Shown here: piece after piece, positions 51,887 to 60,340 of the stretch
Layout: every line of letters starts with the position of its first letter
Position numbering within the stretch: the stretch's first letter is position 1
NCBI GenBank assembly: GCA_046566145.1
Contig: JBKHXF010000032.1
Span: 1 to 64,000 of the forward strand
DNA length: 64,000 nt
Origin: JBKHXF01 sp046566145
GTDB lineage: Bacteria; Actinomycetota; Nitriliruptoria; Nitriliruptorales; Nitriliruptoraceae
Direction of reading: 5' to 3'
Program-made: the position numbers and the translations under genes
Notes under the pieces: generated by a model
Database searches by the model: none
What the model saw: the letters and a program-made list of their open reading frames with translations, nothing else
What the model was told of the DNA's origin: nothing

Positions 51887-54859
51887 GTGGGGGGACCCGA
51901 CGACCCGACCGCGGAGGTCGAGCGACTCCGCGCGGCGCTCGCCGCCGCCGAGCGCAACGCCGACCAGTGGCGCGCGGTCGCCGAGGAGCGGCGGGTCCAG
52001 CTCGAGCGGGTGCGGCAGCACCCGGCGATGCGCCTGCTGGTGCTCCTCGCACGGGTGGTGCGCCCCGTCCTGGCCCGGGTGCGTCCGGTGCTGCGCGCCG
52101 TCCGTGCGACGACGCGCTCCTTCCGCAGGGCCAGCAAGGTCGTGAGGTTGGCGCGGGCCTCGCTCGGCGCCGGCCGACGCGAACGGGCACTGCGCCGCGC
52201 CCTCGGCGAGCTGCCGGCGCCGGCGGACGACGAGCGGACCGTCTCGGTGGTCGTGCCGACGCGCGACGGGGGGGAGACCTTCCTCGCGCTCGTCGACTCG
52301 CTCACCGACCTGCCCGGCGTCGAGGTCGTGGTCGCCGCCAACGCCGTGGACGCGGCCACGGCGGAGGCCCTGCGGTCGCGTGACGTCGTCGTCTCCTGGT
52401 CGGAGGAGAACCGGACCTTCTCGCGCGCGAACGAGGACGCCGTGGCGCTCGCGCGGGGGGAGCTGCTGCTGTTCTGCAACGACGACGTGGAGCCGCTCGA
52501 CCCCGCGTGGGTCCGTCGGATGGCGGCACACCTGACCGACGGGGTGGCCGTCGTGGGAGCGACGCTCGTGCACCCGAGGTCGTCGCTGACCCGCCGCCGG
52601 CACGTCGACCTGTCGGTCCAGCACGCCGGCGTCGAGTTCACCGTGCGACCGGGCGCGACCCCGAGGGCTCGCAACGTTCGAGGCGGCACGCCGCAGGTCG
52701 TGGCCGATGCGGTCGACGTCCCGGCCGTCACGGCGGCGGCGATGCTCGTCCGCGCCGCTGACCACCGAGCCGTCGGCGGTTTCGACGACCGGTACGTCTA
52801 CGGCGCCGAGGACGTCGACCTCTGCTGGCGGCTGCGCGGTCGGGGACGGATCGTCCTCGCCCGTGACGTGGTGCTGCTGCACGAGGAGGGCGCGTCCCGG
52901 CTCCGGGACGATGACGCCGAGCGGGCGGCCCGTCAGGCCGCGAACTGGGAAGCCTTCGACGCCCGCCTCGGCGCCGAGGTCCGTCGGGAGGTGACCCTCG
53001 ACCGGATCCGCGCGCGCGGGCAGCTCACCTCGCAGCCGCTGCACGTCGCCATCACGGTGACCCGCGTCGACCCGGCGGCCGGCTACGGCGACCTCCCCAC
53101 CGCGCACGGCCTCGCTGCGGCCATGGAGCGGCACGGGTGGCGCGTCACGCTTGTGGAGCGGTACCGCGACGCCTGGTACGACCTCCCCCGGGACGTCGAC
53201 GTGGTGATCGCGCTGCTCGACACGTTCGATGCCCGGCGAGTTCCGGAGCACGTGACGACGGTGGCGTGGGTCCGGAACTGGTCGAGCCGCTGGGTGGCGG
53301 CGCCGTGGTTCGACCGGTTCGACCTCGTGCTCTGTTCGGGGCCCCGCGCCCGGGCGCGCGTCGAGCAGCGAACCGGCCGCACCACGCCCCTGTTCCCGCT
53401 CGCCGTCGATCCTGCCCGCCACGGCCCCGAGCTCCCCCCGGTCGGTGGCGGCCGGTCCGGGGTGTTGCTGCCGATCAACCACTTCGGCGACGACCGCGGC
53501 GTCCCCGCGCTGCTCCAGGCCCTGGGCGACGATGTTGTGCTGGCGGGTCGCGGGTGGCAGGAGGTGCCCGAGGTCGCAGGTTGGTGGCAGGGGCCACTCG
53601 ACCGTGCCGCCCTCGACGCCGCCCTCCGGCGCGCCCGACTCGTGGTCGACGTCGGCGCCGCCCACACGCGTGAGGACGCGTCCATGAACGCGCGCGTCCT
53701 CGAGGCGATCGCCGCCGGCGCGTGGGTCGTCAGCGACGAGGCCGAGGGCATCGCCCCCGTCCTCGGTGACCTCGTGCCGACGTTCCGCGGTCCGGAGGAG
53801 CTCGTCGCGCTCCGCGCCGAGCTGGAGGCCGACCCGGCGGCGGCCGACGCGCGGGTCGAGTCGGCCCGGGCTCGGGTGCTCGCCGAGCACACCTACGACC
53901 ACCGGGTCGCGACGCTCGTCGACGAACTCGCGAAGTTGGTCGACCGCCCGCGCGCCGTCGTCCTCATCGGGGCTCCCGACGAGCGCACCGGGCTCGGCTG
54001 GGGTGACCGCTTCTACGCGGACGACCTCGCCACGGCGCTGGCCCGGCGAGGCTGGGACGTGAGCGTGCACGCCCGTGACACGTGGGACGGACCCGTCGTT
54101 CGCGCCGCCGACGTCGTCATCCAGCTCAAGGGGAAGGGCCCGGAGGCGCCACGACGGGACGGGCAGGTCCTCGTCCTGTGGGTCATCAGCCACCCGCGAG
54201 AGCTCGCGCCGGCGGAGGCCCGCCGCGCGGACGTGGTGTTCGTGGCCTCCCATCGCCTCGCGCACCACCTCGCCGCGCTCGACATCGAGGCGCACGTGCT
54301 CCACCAGGCCACCGACGCGGAACGGTTCCGTCCCGTCCCGGGCGCCCGGGAGTGGGCCGCGGACGTGGCGTTCATCGGCAACTCGCGCACGACGTACCGG
54401 CCGGTGGTCCGCGCCGCGGTGGAGGCCGGGCTGCCGGTGCGGGTGTGGGGGCGCGACTGGGAGCGGTTCCTGCCGCCCGGCGTGCTGGCCGGTCGCTTCG
54501 TCCCCAACGAGGTGCTCCCCGTGGCCTACGCGAGCGTGGGCGTGCTGCTGAACGACCACTGGGACGACATGCGGGAGTGGGGCATCATCTCGAACCGCGT
54601 GTTCGACGCACTCGCCTGCGGCGTGACGATCGTCTCGGACGACGTCCCCGAGCTCGAGGACCTGCTACCGGGTTTGGTGACGCGGTGGGACGGCGTGTCC
54701 CCGCTGACGGAGGTCGTGCGCTCCGCGGCGGCCGCGAGCGACGAGACGGCGCGTCGCGCCCGCCGTGAGGCCGTCCTCGCTGGCCACACCTTCGACGACC
54801 GGGCCGCCACCATCGTCGAGCACGTCGCCCCACTGCTCCAGCGCCGGCGGTCGGCATGA
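51887..54859 (+). CDS. coiled coil-GT2-double CgeB-like glycosyltransferase fusion
   Basis: A 990-residue fusion. Residues about 8-50 are a coiled coil and 115-390 a GT2 domain (VSVVVPTRDGG, RANEDAVALARGELLLFCNDDVEPLD, YGAEDVDLCWRLRGRG). Residues about 400-690 are a GT-B-like domain with TVAWVRNWSSRW, FDLVLCSGPRA and NARVLEAIAAGAWVVSDEAEG. Residues about 700-985 are a second GT-B-like domain of the CgeB type (VLWVISHPRELAP, DVAFIGNSRTTYRP, ISNRVFDALACGVTIVSDDVPEL). It probably adds several sugars processively. The start GTG is 2 bases after the wzt stop and the end overlaps the next gene. Confidence 0.85.
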   Translation: MGGPDDPTAEVERLRAALAAAERNADQWRAVAEERRVQLERVRQHPAMRLLVLLARVVRPVLARVRPVLRAVRATTRSFRRASKVVRLARASLGAGRRERALRRALGELPAPADDERTVSVVVPTRDGGETFLALVDSLTDLPGVEVVVAANAVDAATAEALRSRDVVVSWSEENRTFSRANEDAVALARGELLLFCNDDVEPLDPAWVRRMAAHLTDGVAVVGATLVHPRSSLTRRRHVDLSVQHAGVEFTVRPGATPRARNVRGGTPQVVADAVDVPAVTAAAMLVRAADHRAVGGFDDRYVYGAEDVDLCWRLRGRGRIVLARDVVLLHEEGASRLRDDDAERAARQAANWEAFDARLGAEVRREVTLDRIRARGQLTSQPLHVAITVTRVDPAAGYGDLPTAHGLAAAMERHGWRVTLVERYRDAWYDLPRDVDVVIALLDTFDARRVPEHVTTVAWVRNWSSRWVAAPWFDRFDLVLCSGPRARARVEQRTGRTTPLFPLAVDPARHGPELPPVGGGRSGVLLPINHFGDDRGVPALLQALGDDVVLAGRGWQEVPEVAGWWQGPLDRAALDAALRRARLVVDVGAAHTREDASMNARVLEAIAAGAWVVSDEAEGIAPVLGDLVPTFRGPEELVALRAELEADPAAADARVESARARVLAEHTYDHRVATLVDELAKLVDRPRAVVLIGAPDERTGLGWGDRFYADDLATALARRGWDVSVHARDTWDGPVVRAADVVIQLKGKGPEAPRRDGQVLVLWVISHPRELAPAEARRADVVFVASHRLAHHLAALDIEAHVLHQATDAERFRPVPGAREWAADVAFIGNSRTTYRPVVRAAVEAGLPVRVWGRDWERFLPPGVLAGRFVPNEVLPVAYASVGVLLNDHWDDMREWGIISNRVFDALACGVTIVSDDVPELEDLLPGLVTRWDGVSPLTEVVRSAAAASDETARRARREAVLAGHTFDDRAATIVEHVAPLLQRRRSA

Positions 54860-55971
54860 CGCTCCGGGTCCTCGTCGTCACCACGGTCCACGTCCCCCGG
54901 GACGCCCGTATCGACCATCGGCAGGTCGGTGCCCTGCTCCGGGCCGGTGCCGAGGTCACCCACGTCGCGCCGTGGACCGCGCAGGAGGCCGACCAGGCGG
55001 ATCCGCGAGGGCCGGTCCGACGGGTCCCCGTCCCCCGCAGCGTCGGCCGACGCCGCCTCGGCCCGCTGCTCGCCGCGGCGCGCGTGACGCGTCGCCTGGT
55101 CGACCAGCACGACATCGTCCTGCTCCACGACCCGGAACTGCTGCTGCTCGCGCCGCTGCTGGTGCGACGGCGGCCGGTCGTCTGGGACGTCCACGAGGAC
55201 ACGGCGGCCTCGCTGACCGATCGGTCGTGGGTCCCCACGCCCGTCGTGCGGCTCGTGCGGCACGCCGTCCACGCCGCCGAGCGCTGGGCCGACCGCCGCC
55301 TGCACCTGCTGCTCGCGGAGCACTCCTACGCCGACCTCTTCCGGGGGGATCACCCGGTGGTGCCGAACGTGCCCTTCCTCCTCGAGGCGCCGCCAGGACC
55401 GGCGGGGGAGCGCGTCGTCTACGTCGGTCGGGTGTCGCGCTCGCGTGGGGCAGAGGCCCTGCTGCGGCTGCCTGACCACCTCCCCCCGGGGCTGCGCCTG
55501 GAGATCGTCGGCCCGCCGGACGCCGACGTCGCCCGGCCCCTCGCCGCCGCGGCCGCTGCGGGACGGCTCACGGCGCACGGGTTCGTGCCCAACGCACAGG
55601 CCCTGGAGCTGGTCGACGGCGCGTTCGCCGGCCTGAGCCTGCTGCAAGACCACCCCAACCACCGCGACTGCCTCCAGTCGAAGGTGCTCGAGTACCTCGA
55701 GCGCGGCGTCCCCGTCGTCGCCACCGACCTCCGCGTCGCCGGCGCGTTCGTGCGGGACCGGGGCGTCGGGGCCGTCGTCCCGACCGGGTCGCCGGACGAG
55801 GTCGCGGCGGCGGTCGGTCGGGCGCTCGCCGCGTGGGTGGAGGATCCCGGCCGGCGCGAGGAGGCGGCGCGTCGCGGCCGGGCGCTCGTCGTCGAGGGGA
55901 TGAACTGGGACGTCGAGGGCGCCCGGTTCGTGGCGCACCTGCGTCGGTGGGCCGCGGAGGGACGCCCGTGA
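54856..55971 (+). CDS. glycosyltransferase, GT4-like
   Basis: A 371-residue GT-B enzyme. N-terminal block: LRVLVVTTVHVPRDARIDHRQVGALLRAGAEVTHV and LLHDPELLLL. C-terminal block: VVYVGRVSRSRGAEALLRLP, EIVGPPDADV, GFVPNAQALELVDGAFAGLSLLQDHPNH and KVLEYLERGVPVVATDLRVAG. The donor sugar cannot be told. It overlaps both neighbours by 4 bases, so it is an integral member of the glycan operon. Confidence 0.87.
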   Translation: MTLRVLVVTTVHVPRDARIDHRQVGALLRAGAEVTHVAPWTAQEADQADPRGPVRRVPVPRSVGRRRLGPLLAAARVTRRLVDQHDIVLLHDPELLLLAPLLVRRRPVVWDVHEDTAASLTDRSWVPTPVVRLVRHAVHAAERWADRRLHLLLAEHSYADLFRGDHPVVPNVPFLLEAPPGPAGERVVYVGRVSRSRGAEALLRLPDHLPPGLRLEIVGPPDADVARPLAAAAAAGRLTAHGFVPNAQALELVDGAFAGLSLLQDHPNHRDCLQSKVLEYLERGVPVVATDLRVAGAFVRDRGVGAVVPTGSPDEVAAAVGRALAAWVEDPGRREEAARRGRALVVEGMNWDVEGARFVAHLRRWAAEGRP

Positions 55972-56981
55972 GCGCGCCGCGCGTCGCGGTGGTGGTGCCG
56001 GCGCTGCGGTCGGGTGCGACCCTGCCGGACGCGCTCCGTTCGGTCCGCGCGCAGACGGACGCCCCGATCCTGGTCGCGGCGGACCCGGACGACCGGGACA
56101 CCCGTGCCGCGGTCACCCGGCTCGCCAGGGAGCTCGGCGAGGTCCACCTGGTGGACAACCCGGGGGGCTCGACCCCGGCGGGGCTCAACCGCGCCGTCGA
56201 GGCTGCCGGGGAGGTCGACGTCGTGGTCCGCGTCGACGCGCATGCGGTGCTCCCCGACGGGTACGTGGAGCGGGCGATCGCGACGCTCGCGGCGACCGGC
56301 GCCGGCAACGTCGGTGGACGCCAGGTCCCGCGCGCGAGCTCGGGCTTCCGCGCCGCCGTCGCGGCGGCGATGGCGTCACCGGCCGGCGCCGGCGGCGCCG
56401 CGTACCGCACCGGCACCGAGCCCGGTCCGGTCGACACCGTCTACCTCGGGGTCTACCGCCGGGAGGCGCTCGCGGCGGTCGGCGGGTTCGACGAGCGCCT
56501 GCGACGCAACCAGGACTACGAGTGCAACGTCCGGCTGCGCGCAGCCGGGTGGACGGTGTGGTTCGACCCCGCCCTCGAGGTCGCCTACACCCCGCGTGGG
56601 ACGGTCGCCTCGCTGGCCCGCCAGTACCACGACTACGGGCGCTGGCGCCGGGCCACCCTGCGCCTGCACCCCAGCTCGCTCCGGGCACGGCAGCTCGCCG
56701 CTCCCGCGGTGGTCCTCGCTACGCTGGTCGGCGGCATCCTGGCCGCCGCCGTCTCCGCCCGCCCGCTGCTCACGTTCCTCGCGGCCTACCTCGTGGGGCT
56801 CCTGCTGGCGGCACGGCAGGCGGCCGCAGGCGGGCCCGCGGGGACCGTCCCCACCGCGCTCGCCCTCGCCACGATGCACCTCGCGTGGGGGACCGGCTTC
56901 CTCCGAGGCGTCCCGCGAGGCGCCTTGGATGGACCCCCACCCCGCCCGGACGCCGCGCGCCAAGCCGACCCGGAACGCTGA
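55968..56981 (+). CDS. glycosyltransferase family 2 with C-terminal membrane spans (ExoA-like)
   Basis: A 337-residue protein. The GT2 domain shows VAVVVPALRSGATLPDALRSV, the donor-site VRVDAHAVLPDGY and GGFDERLRRNQDYECNVRLRAAG. About three hydrophobic helices follow (residues 250-320), anchoring it in the inner membrane. The layout resembles succinoglycan transferase ExoA. The GTG overlaps the upstream stop and its own stop overlaps the next ATG (TGATG). Confidence 0.87.
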   Translation: MSAPRVAVVVPALRSGATLPDALRSVRAQTDAPILVAADPDDRDTRAAVTRLARELGEVHLVDNPGGSTPAGLNRAVEAAGEVDVVVRVDAHAVLPDGYVERAIATLAATGAGNVGGRQVPRASSGFRAAVAAAMASPAGAGGAAYRTGTEPGPVDTVYLGVYRREALAAVGGFDERLRRNQDYECNVRLRAAGWTVWFDPALEVAYTPRGTVASLARQYHDYGRWRRATLRLHPSSLRARQLAAPAVVLATLVGGILAAAVSARPLLTFLAAYLVGLLLAARQAAAGGPAGTVPTALALATMHLAWGTGFLRGVPRGALDGPPPRPDAARQADPER

Positions 56982-58423
56982 TGACCCGCCGTGACACGCC
57001 CACCGCGACCTCGTCGTCGACGTCGGGGACCGTGGCCGAGCACACCTCCGCGGCGGTCGAGCCGGCGCTCCTGGCCCGACTCAACGCCCGCGGGTTCCGG
57101 CTCGTCCAGCTCGCGGACCTGCTCGGGCTCCTGCTCGTCCTCGTCGGGACCATGTGGGTGAGGTACGGGTGGGGATGGCCGACCTACTCGATGCGTGCCT
57201 ACGCCGCCTCCTTCACGGTCGTCCTGGTCGCGTTCCTCGCGGCCCTCTACTTCGGCGGGATGTACGAGCGCGAGCCCCGGTTGGGTGCGCCGCCGGTCCT
57301 CCCGAGGGCTGCCAGGCACACCCTGGCCGCGGGCGGTCTGGTGGCGCTCGGCAACCTCGCGGCCACGGGTGCGGCCAGGTCGCTCGGGTGGATCCCCTCG
57401 AACCGTGCCGCGCTCGCTCTCCCGGTCACGAACCTCGTGGTGCTCATCGTGCTCGGTGCGGTGGGGGTGGCCGTCAACCGACGCCTCGTCATGGCCGTCC
57501 GGACCCGCCGCGAGGGGCCCCCCTCCGTGCTGTTGCTCGGGACCGAGGCGGAGGTCGCGGTCGCCGAGGAGCACCTCCGCACCGACCCGACCCGCGCCCG
57601 CGTCGTGGGTCACGTCAGCCGAGTGGACGGGCTGGTCGAGGCAGCCCTGGACGCCGGCGCCACGGATGTCGTGATCCTCTCGAGCCGGTGGCTCGACGGC
57701 ATCTCCCCGGACCTGCTCACCGAGCTCGAGGCTCGGCACGTGACGGCGCTGCACCGCGTCACCGCCCGCGAGACCATGTTCGGCCTGGAGCGCGTGCGAC
57801 AGGTCGGGGGGATGCCCTTCGTCGTGCTGCGCCCCCACGCCATGGCGCTGTCGCGGATGCGCTTCAAGCGGTTCACCGACCTCGCCATCGTCAGCGCGCT
57901 CGCTCCGATCCTGGCACCGCTGACCCTGCTCGTGTCGGCGTACGTGCTCGCCGTCGCAGGGAGGCCCGTCCTGTTCTGGCAGGTCCGCGTGGGCGCGTAC
58001 GGTCGGACGTTCCGCATGGTCAAGTTCCGCACGATGCGTCCCGACGCCGAGGAGGACGGCAACGCCCGCCTCGCCACGCAGGACGACCCGCGCATCATCC
58101 CGGCGTGCGCGTTCCTCCGGGCGACCCGGTTCGACGAGCTCCCGCAGCTGTGGAACGTGCTGCGTGGGGAGATGTCACTCATCGGGCCTCGTCCCGAGCG
58201 CCCCGAGCTCACCGCGGAGTTCGAGCGGCAGATCCCTGGCTACCGCCGCCGGCACGAGATCCCGCCGGGCCTCACCGGTCTCGCACAGATCCACGGTCGG
58301 TACCACACCGACCCCGAGTACAAGCTCGGCTACGACCTGCACTACCTCATCAACTGGTCGCCGGTCCTCGACCTCGAGATCCTCGCCCGGACCGTGTGGG
58401 TCGTCCTGACGCGCCGGATCTGA
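56981..58423 (+). CDS. polyprenyl-phosphate sugar-1-phosphate transferase
   Basis: A 480-residue membrane enzyme that starts a glycan by moving a sugar-1-phosphate to undecaprenyl phosphate (WbaP/CpsE family). Four N-terminal spans, a Rossmann-like CoA_binding_3 domain (about residues 185-290, VLLLGTEAEVAVAEEHL), a reentrant helix (about 305-330) and the catalytic domain with FRMVKFRTMRPDAEEDG, ATRFDELPQLWNVLRGEMSLIGPRPERPEL and PGLTGLAQIHGRY are present. It is the last gene of the operon; the only initiating enzyme in the window. Confidence 0.93.
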   Translation: MTRRDTPTATSSSTSGTVAEHTSAAVEPALLARLNARGFRLVQLADLLGLLLVLVGTMWVRYGWGWPTYSMRAYAASFTVVLVAFLAALYFGGMYEREPRLGAPPVLPRAARHTLAAGGLVALGNLAATGAARSLGWIPSNRAALALPVTNLVVLIVLGAVGVAVNRRLVMAVRTRREGPPSVLLLGTEAEVAVAEEHLRTDPTRARVVGHVSRVDGLVEAALDAGATDVVILSSRWLDGISPDLLTELEARHVTALHRVTARETMFGLERVRQVGGMPFVVLRPHAMALSRMRFKRFTDLAIVSALAPILAPLTLLVSAYVLAVAGRPVLFWQVRVGAYGRTFRMVKFRTMRPDAEEDGNARLATQDDPRIIPACAFLRATRFDELPQLWNVLRGEMSLIGPRPERPELTAEFERQIPGYRRRHEIPPGLTGLAQIHGRYHTDPEYKLGYDLHYLINWSPVLDLEILARTVWVVLTRRI

Positions 58424-58430
58424 GCCCCGG

Positions 58431-59000
58431 TCAGCCCGGCAGGCCGATCTCGCGCAGGATGGCGGTGATCACGTCGCTCGGGAGGCCGCGATCGGCGAGG
58501 GTGGCGACGAGTCGGGAACCGAGCAGCGGGTTGCCGCAGCGTGGGCAGTAGCTGGCCTGCGCCATCTCCGACGGGAGCTCGAGACCGCAGCGTCCGCAGG
58601 AACCCACCGCGAGCCGCTGGTCCACACCGACGTCCTGGAGCGCGTCGACGTACCCGCGGGCGTACTCCCACGGGATGTACTCGTCGGGGTCGGGCTGGAA
58701 CGCCGGCTCGTGCACCGGGGTCTCACCGGTCTCGAGCAGGGTCGTGAGGTTCTCCCGCAGCATGTCCCACGGGTAGAAGTGGTCCTCGACGCAGTCCTGG
58801 CAGAACACGCTGACGCCCCGGTAGCCCTCCGCGGAGAAGGTCGACTCGAAGTTGTCGAGGTCGACGAGGTCCTGCCGCACGAGGGTCGACTCGTGCTCGT
58901 CGAGGGGCACCGGACCGTCGAGGTCGTCGTACTCGTCCTCGTCGTCCAGCTCGTCGTCGAACCCGTCGTCGAACCCGTCCGGGTTCTCGTCGTCGCTCAT
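58431..59000 (-). CDS. DUF5319 family protein with acidic N-terminus and zinc ribbon
   Basis: A 189-residue protein. Residues 1-35 are almost all Asp, Glu and Gly. The middle has FCQDCVEDHFYPWDMLRENL; the C-terminal half carries a zinc-ribbon pair CGRCG and CPRCG. The layout matches the DUF5319 family as I recall it next to the IMP dehydrogenase genes of mycobacteria, and it is divergent from guaB3 here, which supports that. Function unknown; an RNA polymerase or ribosome-associated acidic factor is only a guess. The ATG at 59000 is chosen over an upstream in-frame ATG that adds MPHCRPTDLPEPP. Confidence 0.78.
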   Translation of the reverse strand: MSDDENPDGFDDGFDDELDDEDEYDDLDGPVPLDEHESTLVRQDLVDLDNFESTFSAEGYRGVSVFCQDCVEDHFYPWDMLRENLTTLLETGETPVHEPAFQPDPDEYIPWEYARGYVDALQDVGVDQRLAVGSCGRCGLELPSEMAQASYCPRCGNPLLGSRLVATLADRGLPSDVITAILREIGLPG

Positions 59001-59149
59001 CGGGGGTTCCGGGAGGTCGGTGGGGCGACAGTGTGGCACCCCGGGGCCCTCGACGTCGGCCGCCGGTGACAGCGAGGCGGCGTCAGGCCCCGGGCCCGAG
59101 CACCGGACGCTCCCGCCAGCCGCCAGAGAGGGGTGCGGCGCCCCGCAGG

Positions 59150-59155
59150 TAGGCT
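59150..59155 (+). promoter_or_regulatory. candidate -10 element of guaB3
   Basis: TAGGCT in CAGGTAGGCTCCCC, 58 bases before the guaB3 GTG. The 59001-59212 gap otherwise shows nothing. Confidence 0.35.
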
Positions 59156-59212
59156 CCCCGCCCGTGCCCGTGGCCCCCTCGTGGGCCTCGACGACCCACG
59201 CAGGAGCACCCC

Positions 59213-60325
59213 GTGAGCCAGGTCAGCATCGGCGGCGACAAGGTCGCCACCGTCGGCGTCGACCTCGACGACCTCGCGATCGTCCCGCGCCGGCGGACGC
59301 GTGACCGCGAGCTCATCGACATCACGTGGACGCTCGACGCCTACCGCTACGCGCTGCCGATGCTCTCGGCGCCGCTGGACGCGGTGACCTCGCCGGCGAC
59401 GGCCGCCGCGGTCAACGGCCACGGGGGGCAGGGCGTGCTGAGCCTCGAGGGGCTCTGGACGCGGTACGACGACCCGGAGGAGGTCCTCGCGGAGATCGCG
59501 GGGCTCACCCCCGGACCCGACGCCACCCGGCGCCTGCAGGAGCTGTACGACGTCCCGGTCCGCGAGGAGCTGATCGGTCGCCGCGTCGAGGAGCTCAAGG
59601 CCGGTGGCGGGCTCGCGGCCGGCGCGCTCACCCCGCAGAAGGTCGAGCGCTACCACCACGCCGCGCTCGAGGCCGGGCTCGACCTGCTCGTCGTGCAGGG
59701 CGTCGTCGCGACCGCGCAGACGGTCGCCTCCGACGGGCACAGCCCCCTCGACCTGAGGGACTTCACGGCCCGCTACGACATCCCCGTGCTCGTCGGCGGG
59801 GTCGCGTCGTACAAGTCGGCGCTGCACCTGATGCGCACCGGTGCCGTCGGTGTGCTCGTCGGCGTCGGGGTCGGCTCCGCCTCGACCACCGCGCGGGCCC
59901 TCGGCGTCGCGGTGCCACAGGCCACCGCCATCGCGGAGGTCGCCGCCGCCCGCTCGCGCTACCTCGAGGAGTCCGGCCGCTACGTGCAGGTCATCGCCTC
60001 CGGTGGGGTCCGCACCGGCGGCGACGTCGCGAAGGCGGTCGCGTGCGGCGCTGACGCCGTCATGCTCGGCCGGGCGCTCGCCGCCGCGGAGGAGGCGCCG
60101 GGCCGCGGGGCGCACTGGGGCCTCGCCGCCGCGCACCACACCCTGCCCCGTGGTGAGCACACGCTGGTCGAGACGACCGGGACGCTCGCCGAGATCCTGC
60201 TCGGCCCGTCGCACCGTGACGACGGCACCCTGAACCTGTTCGGCGGGCTGCGTCGCGCGATGGGCGTCGCCGGGTACGAGGACCTGTCCGCGCTGCGCCG
60301 GGCCGACCTGGTGCTGCGCCGCTGA
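59213..60325 (+). CDS. guaB3: GuaB3 family IMP dehydrogenase-related protein
   Basis: A 370-residue (beta/alpha)8 protein of the IMPDH/GMP reductase superfamily, without the CBS domains of true GuaB. Features: MLSAPLDAVTSPATAAAV, QGVVATAQTVASDG, VGGVASYKSALHLMRTGA and ASGGVRTGGDVAKAVACGADAVMLG. The loop that holds the catalytic Cys in IMPDH (GSICTT) reads GSASTT, so Ser224 replaces Cys. CAGGAG is 7 bases before the GTG. Actinobacterial guaB3 genes are usually near guaA and guaB, as here. Activity (IMPDH, GMP reductase or regulatory) is unresolved. Confidence 0.9.
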   Translation: MSQVSIGGDKVATVGVDLDDLAIVPRRRTRDRELIDITWTLDAYRYALPMLSAPLDAVTSPATAAAVNGHGGQGVLSLEGLWTRYDDPEEVLAEIAGLTPGPDATRRLQELYDVPVREELIGRRVEELKAGGGLAAGALTPQKVERYHHAALEAGLDLLVVQGVVATAQTVASDGHSPLDLRDFTARYDIPVLVGGVASYKSALHLMRTGAVGVLVGVGVGSASTTARALGVAVPQATAIAEVAAARSRYLEESGRYVQVIASGGVRTGGDVAKAVACGADAVMLGRALAAAEEAPGRGAHWGLAAAHHTLPRGEHTLVETTGTLAEILLGPSHRDDGTLNLFGGLRRAMGVAGYEDLSALRRADLVLRR

Positions 60326-60340
60326 CGTCAGGAGCACCAC

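Noticed and set aside
58431..59000. DnaK suppressor/TraR-type zinc finger protein
   Set aside because: The Cys pairs are CGRCG and CPRCG with a long acidic N-terminus; the DksA/TraR motif and coiled coil are absent.
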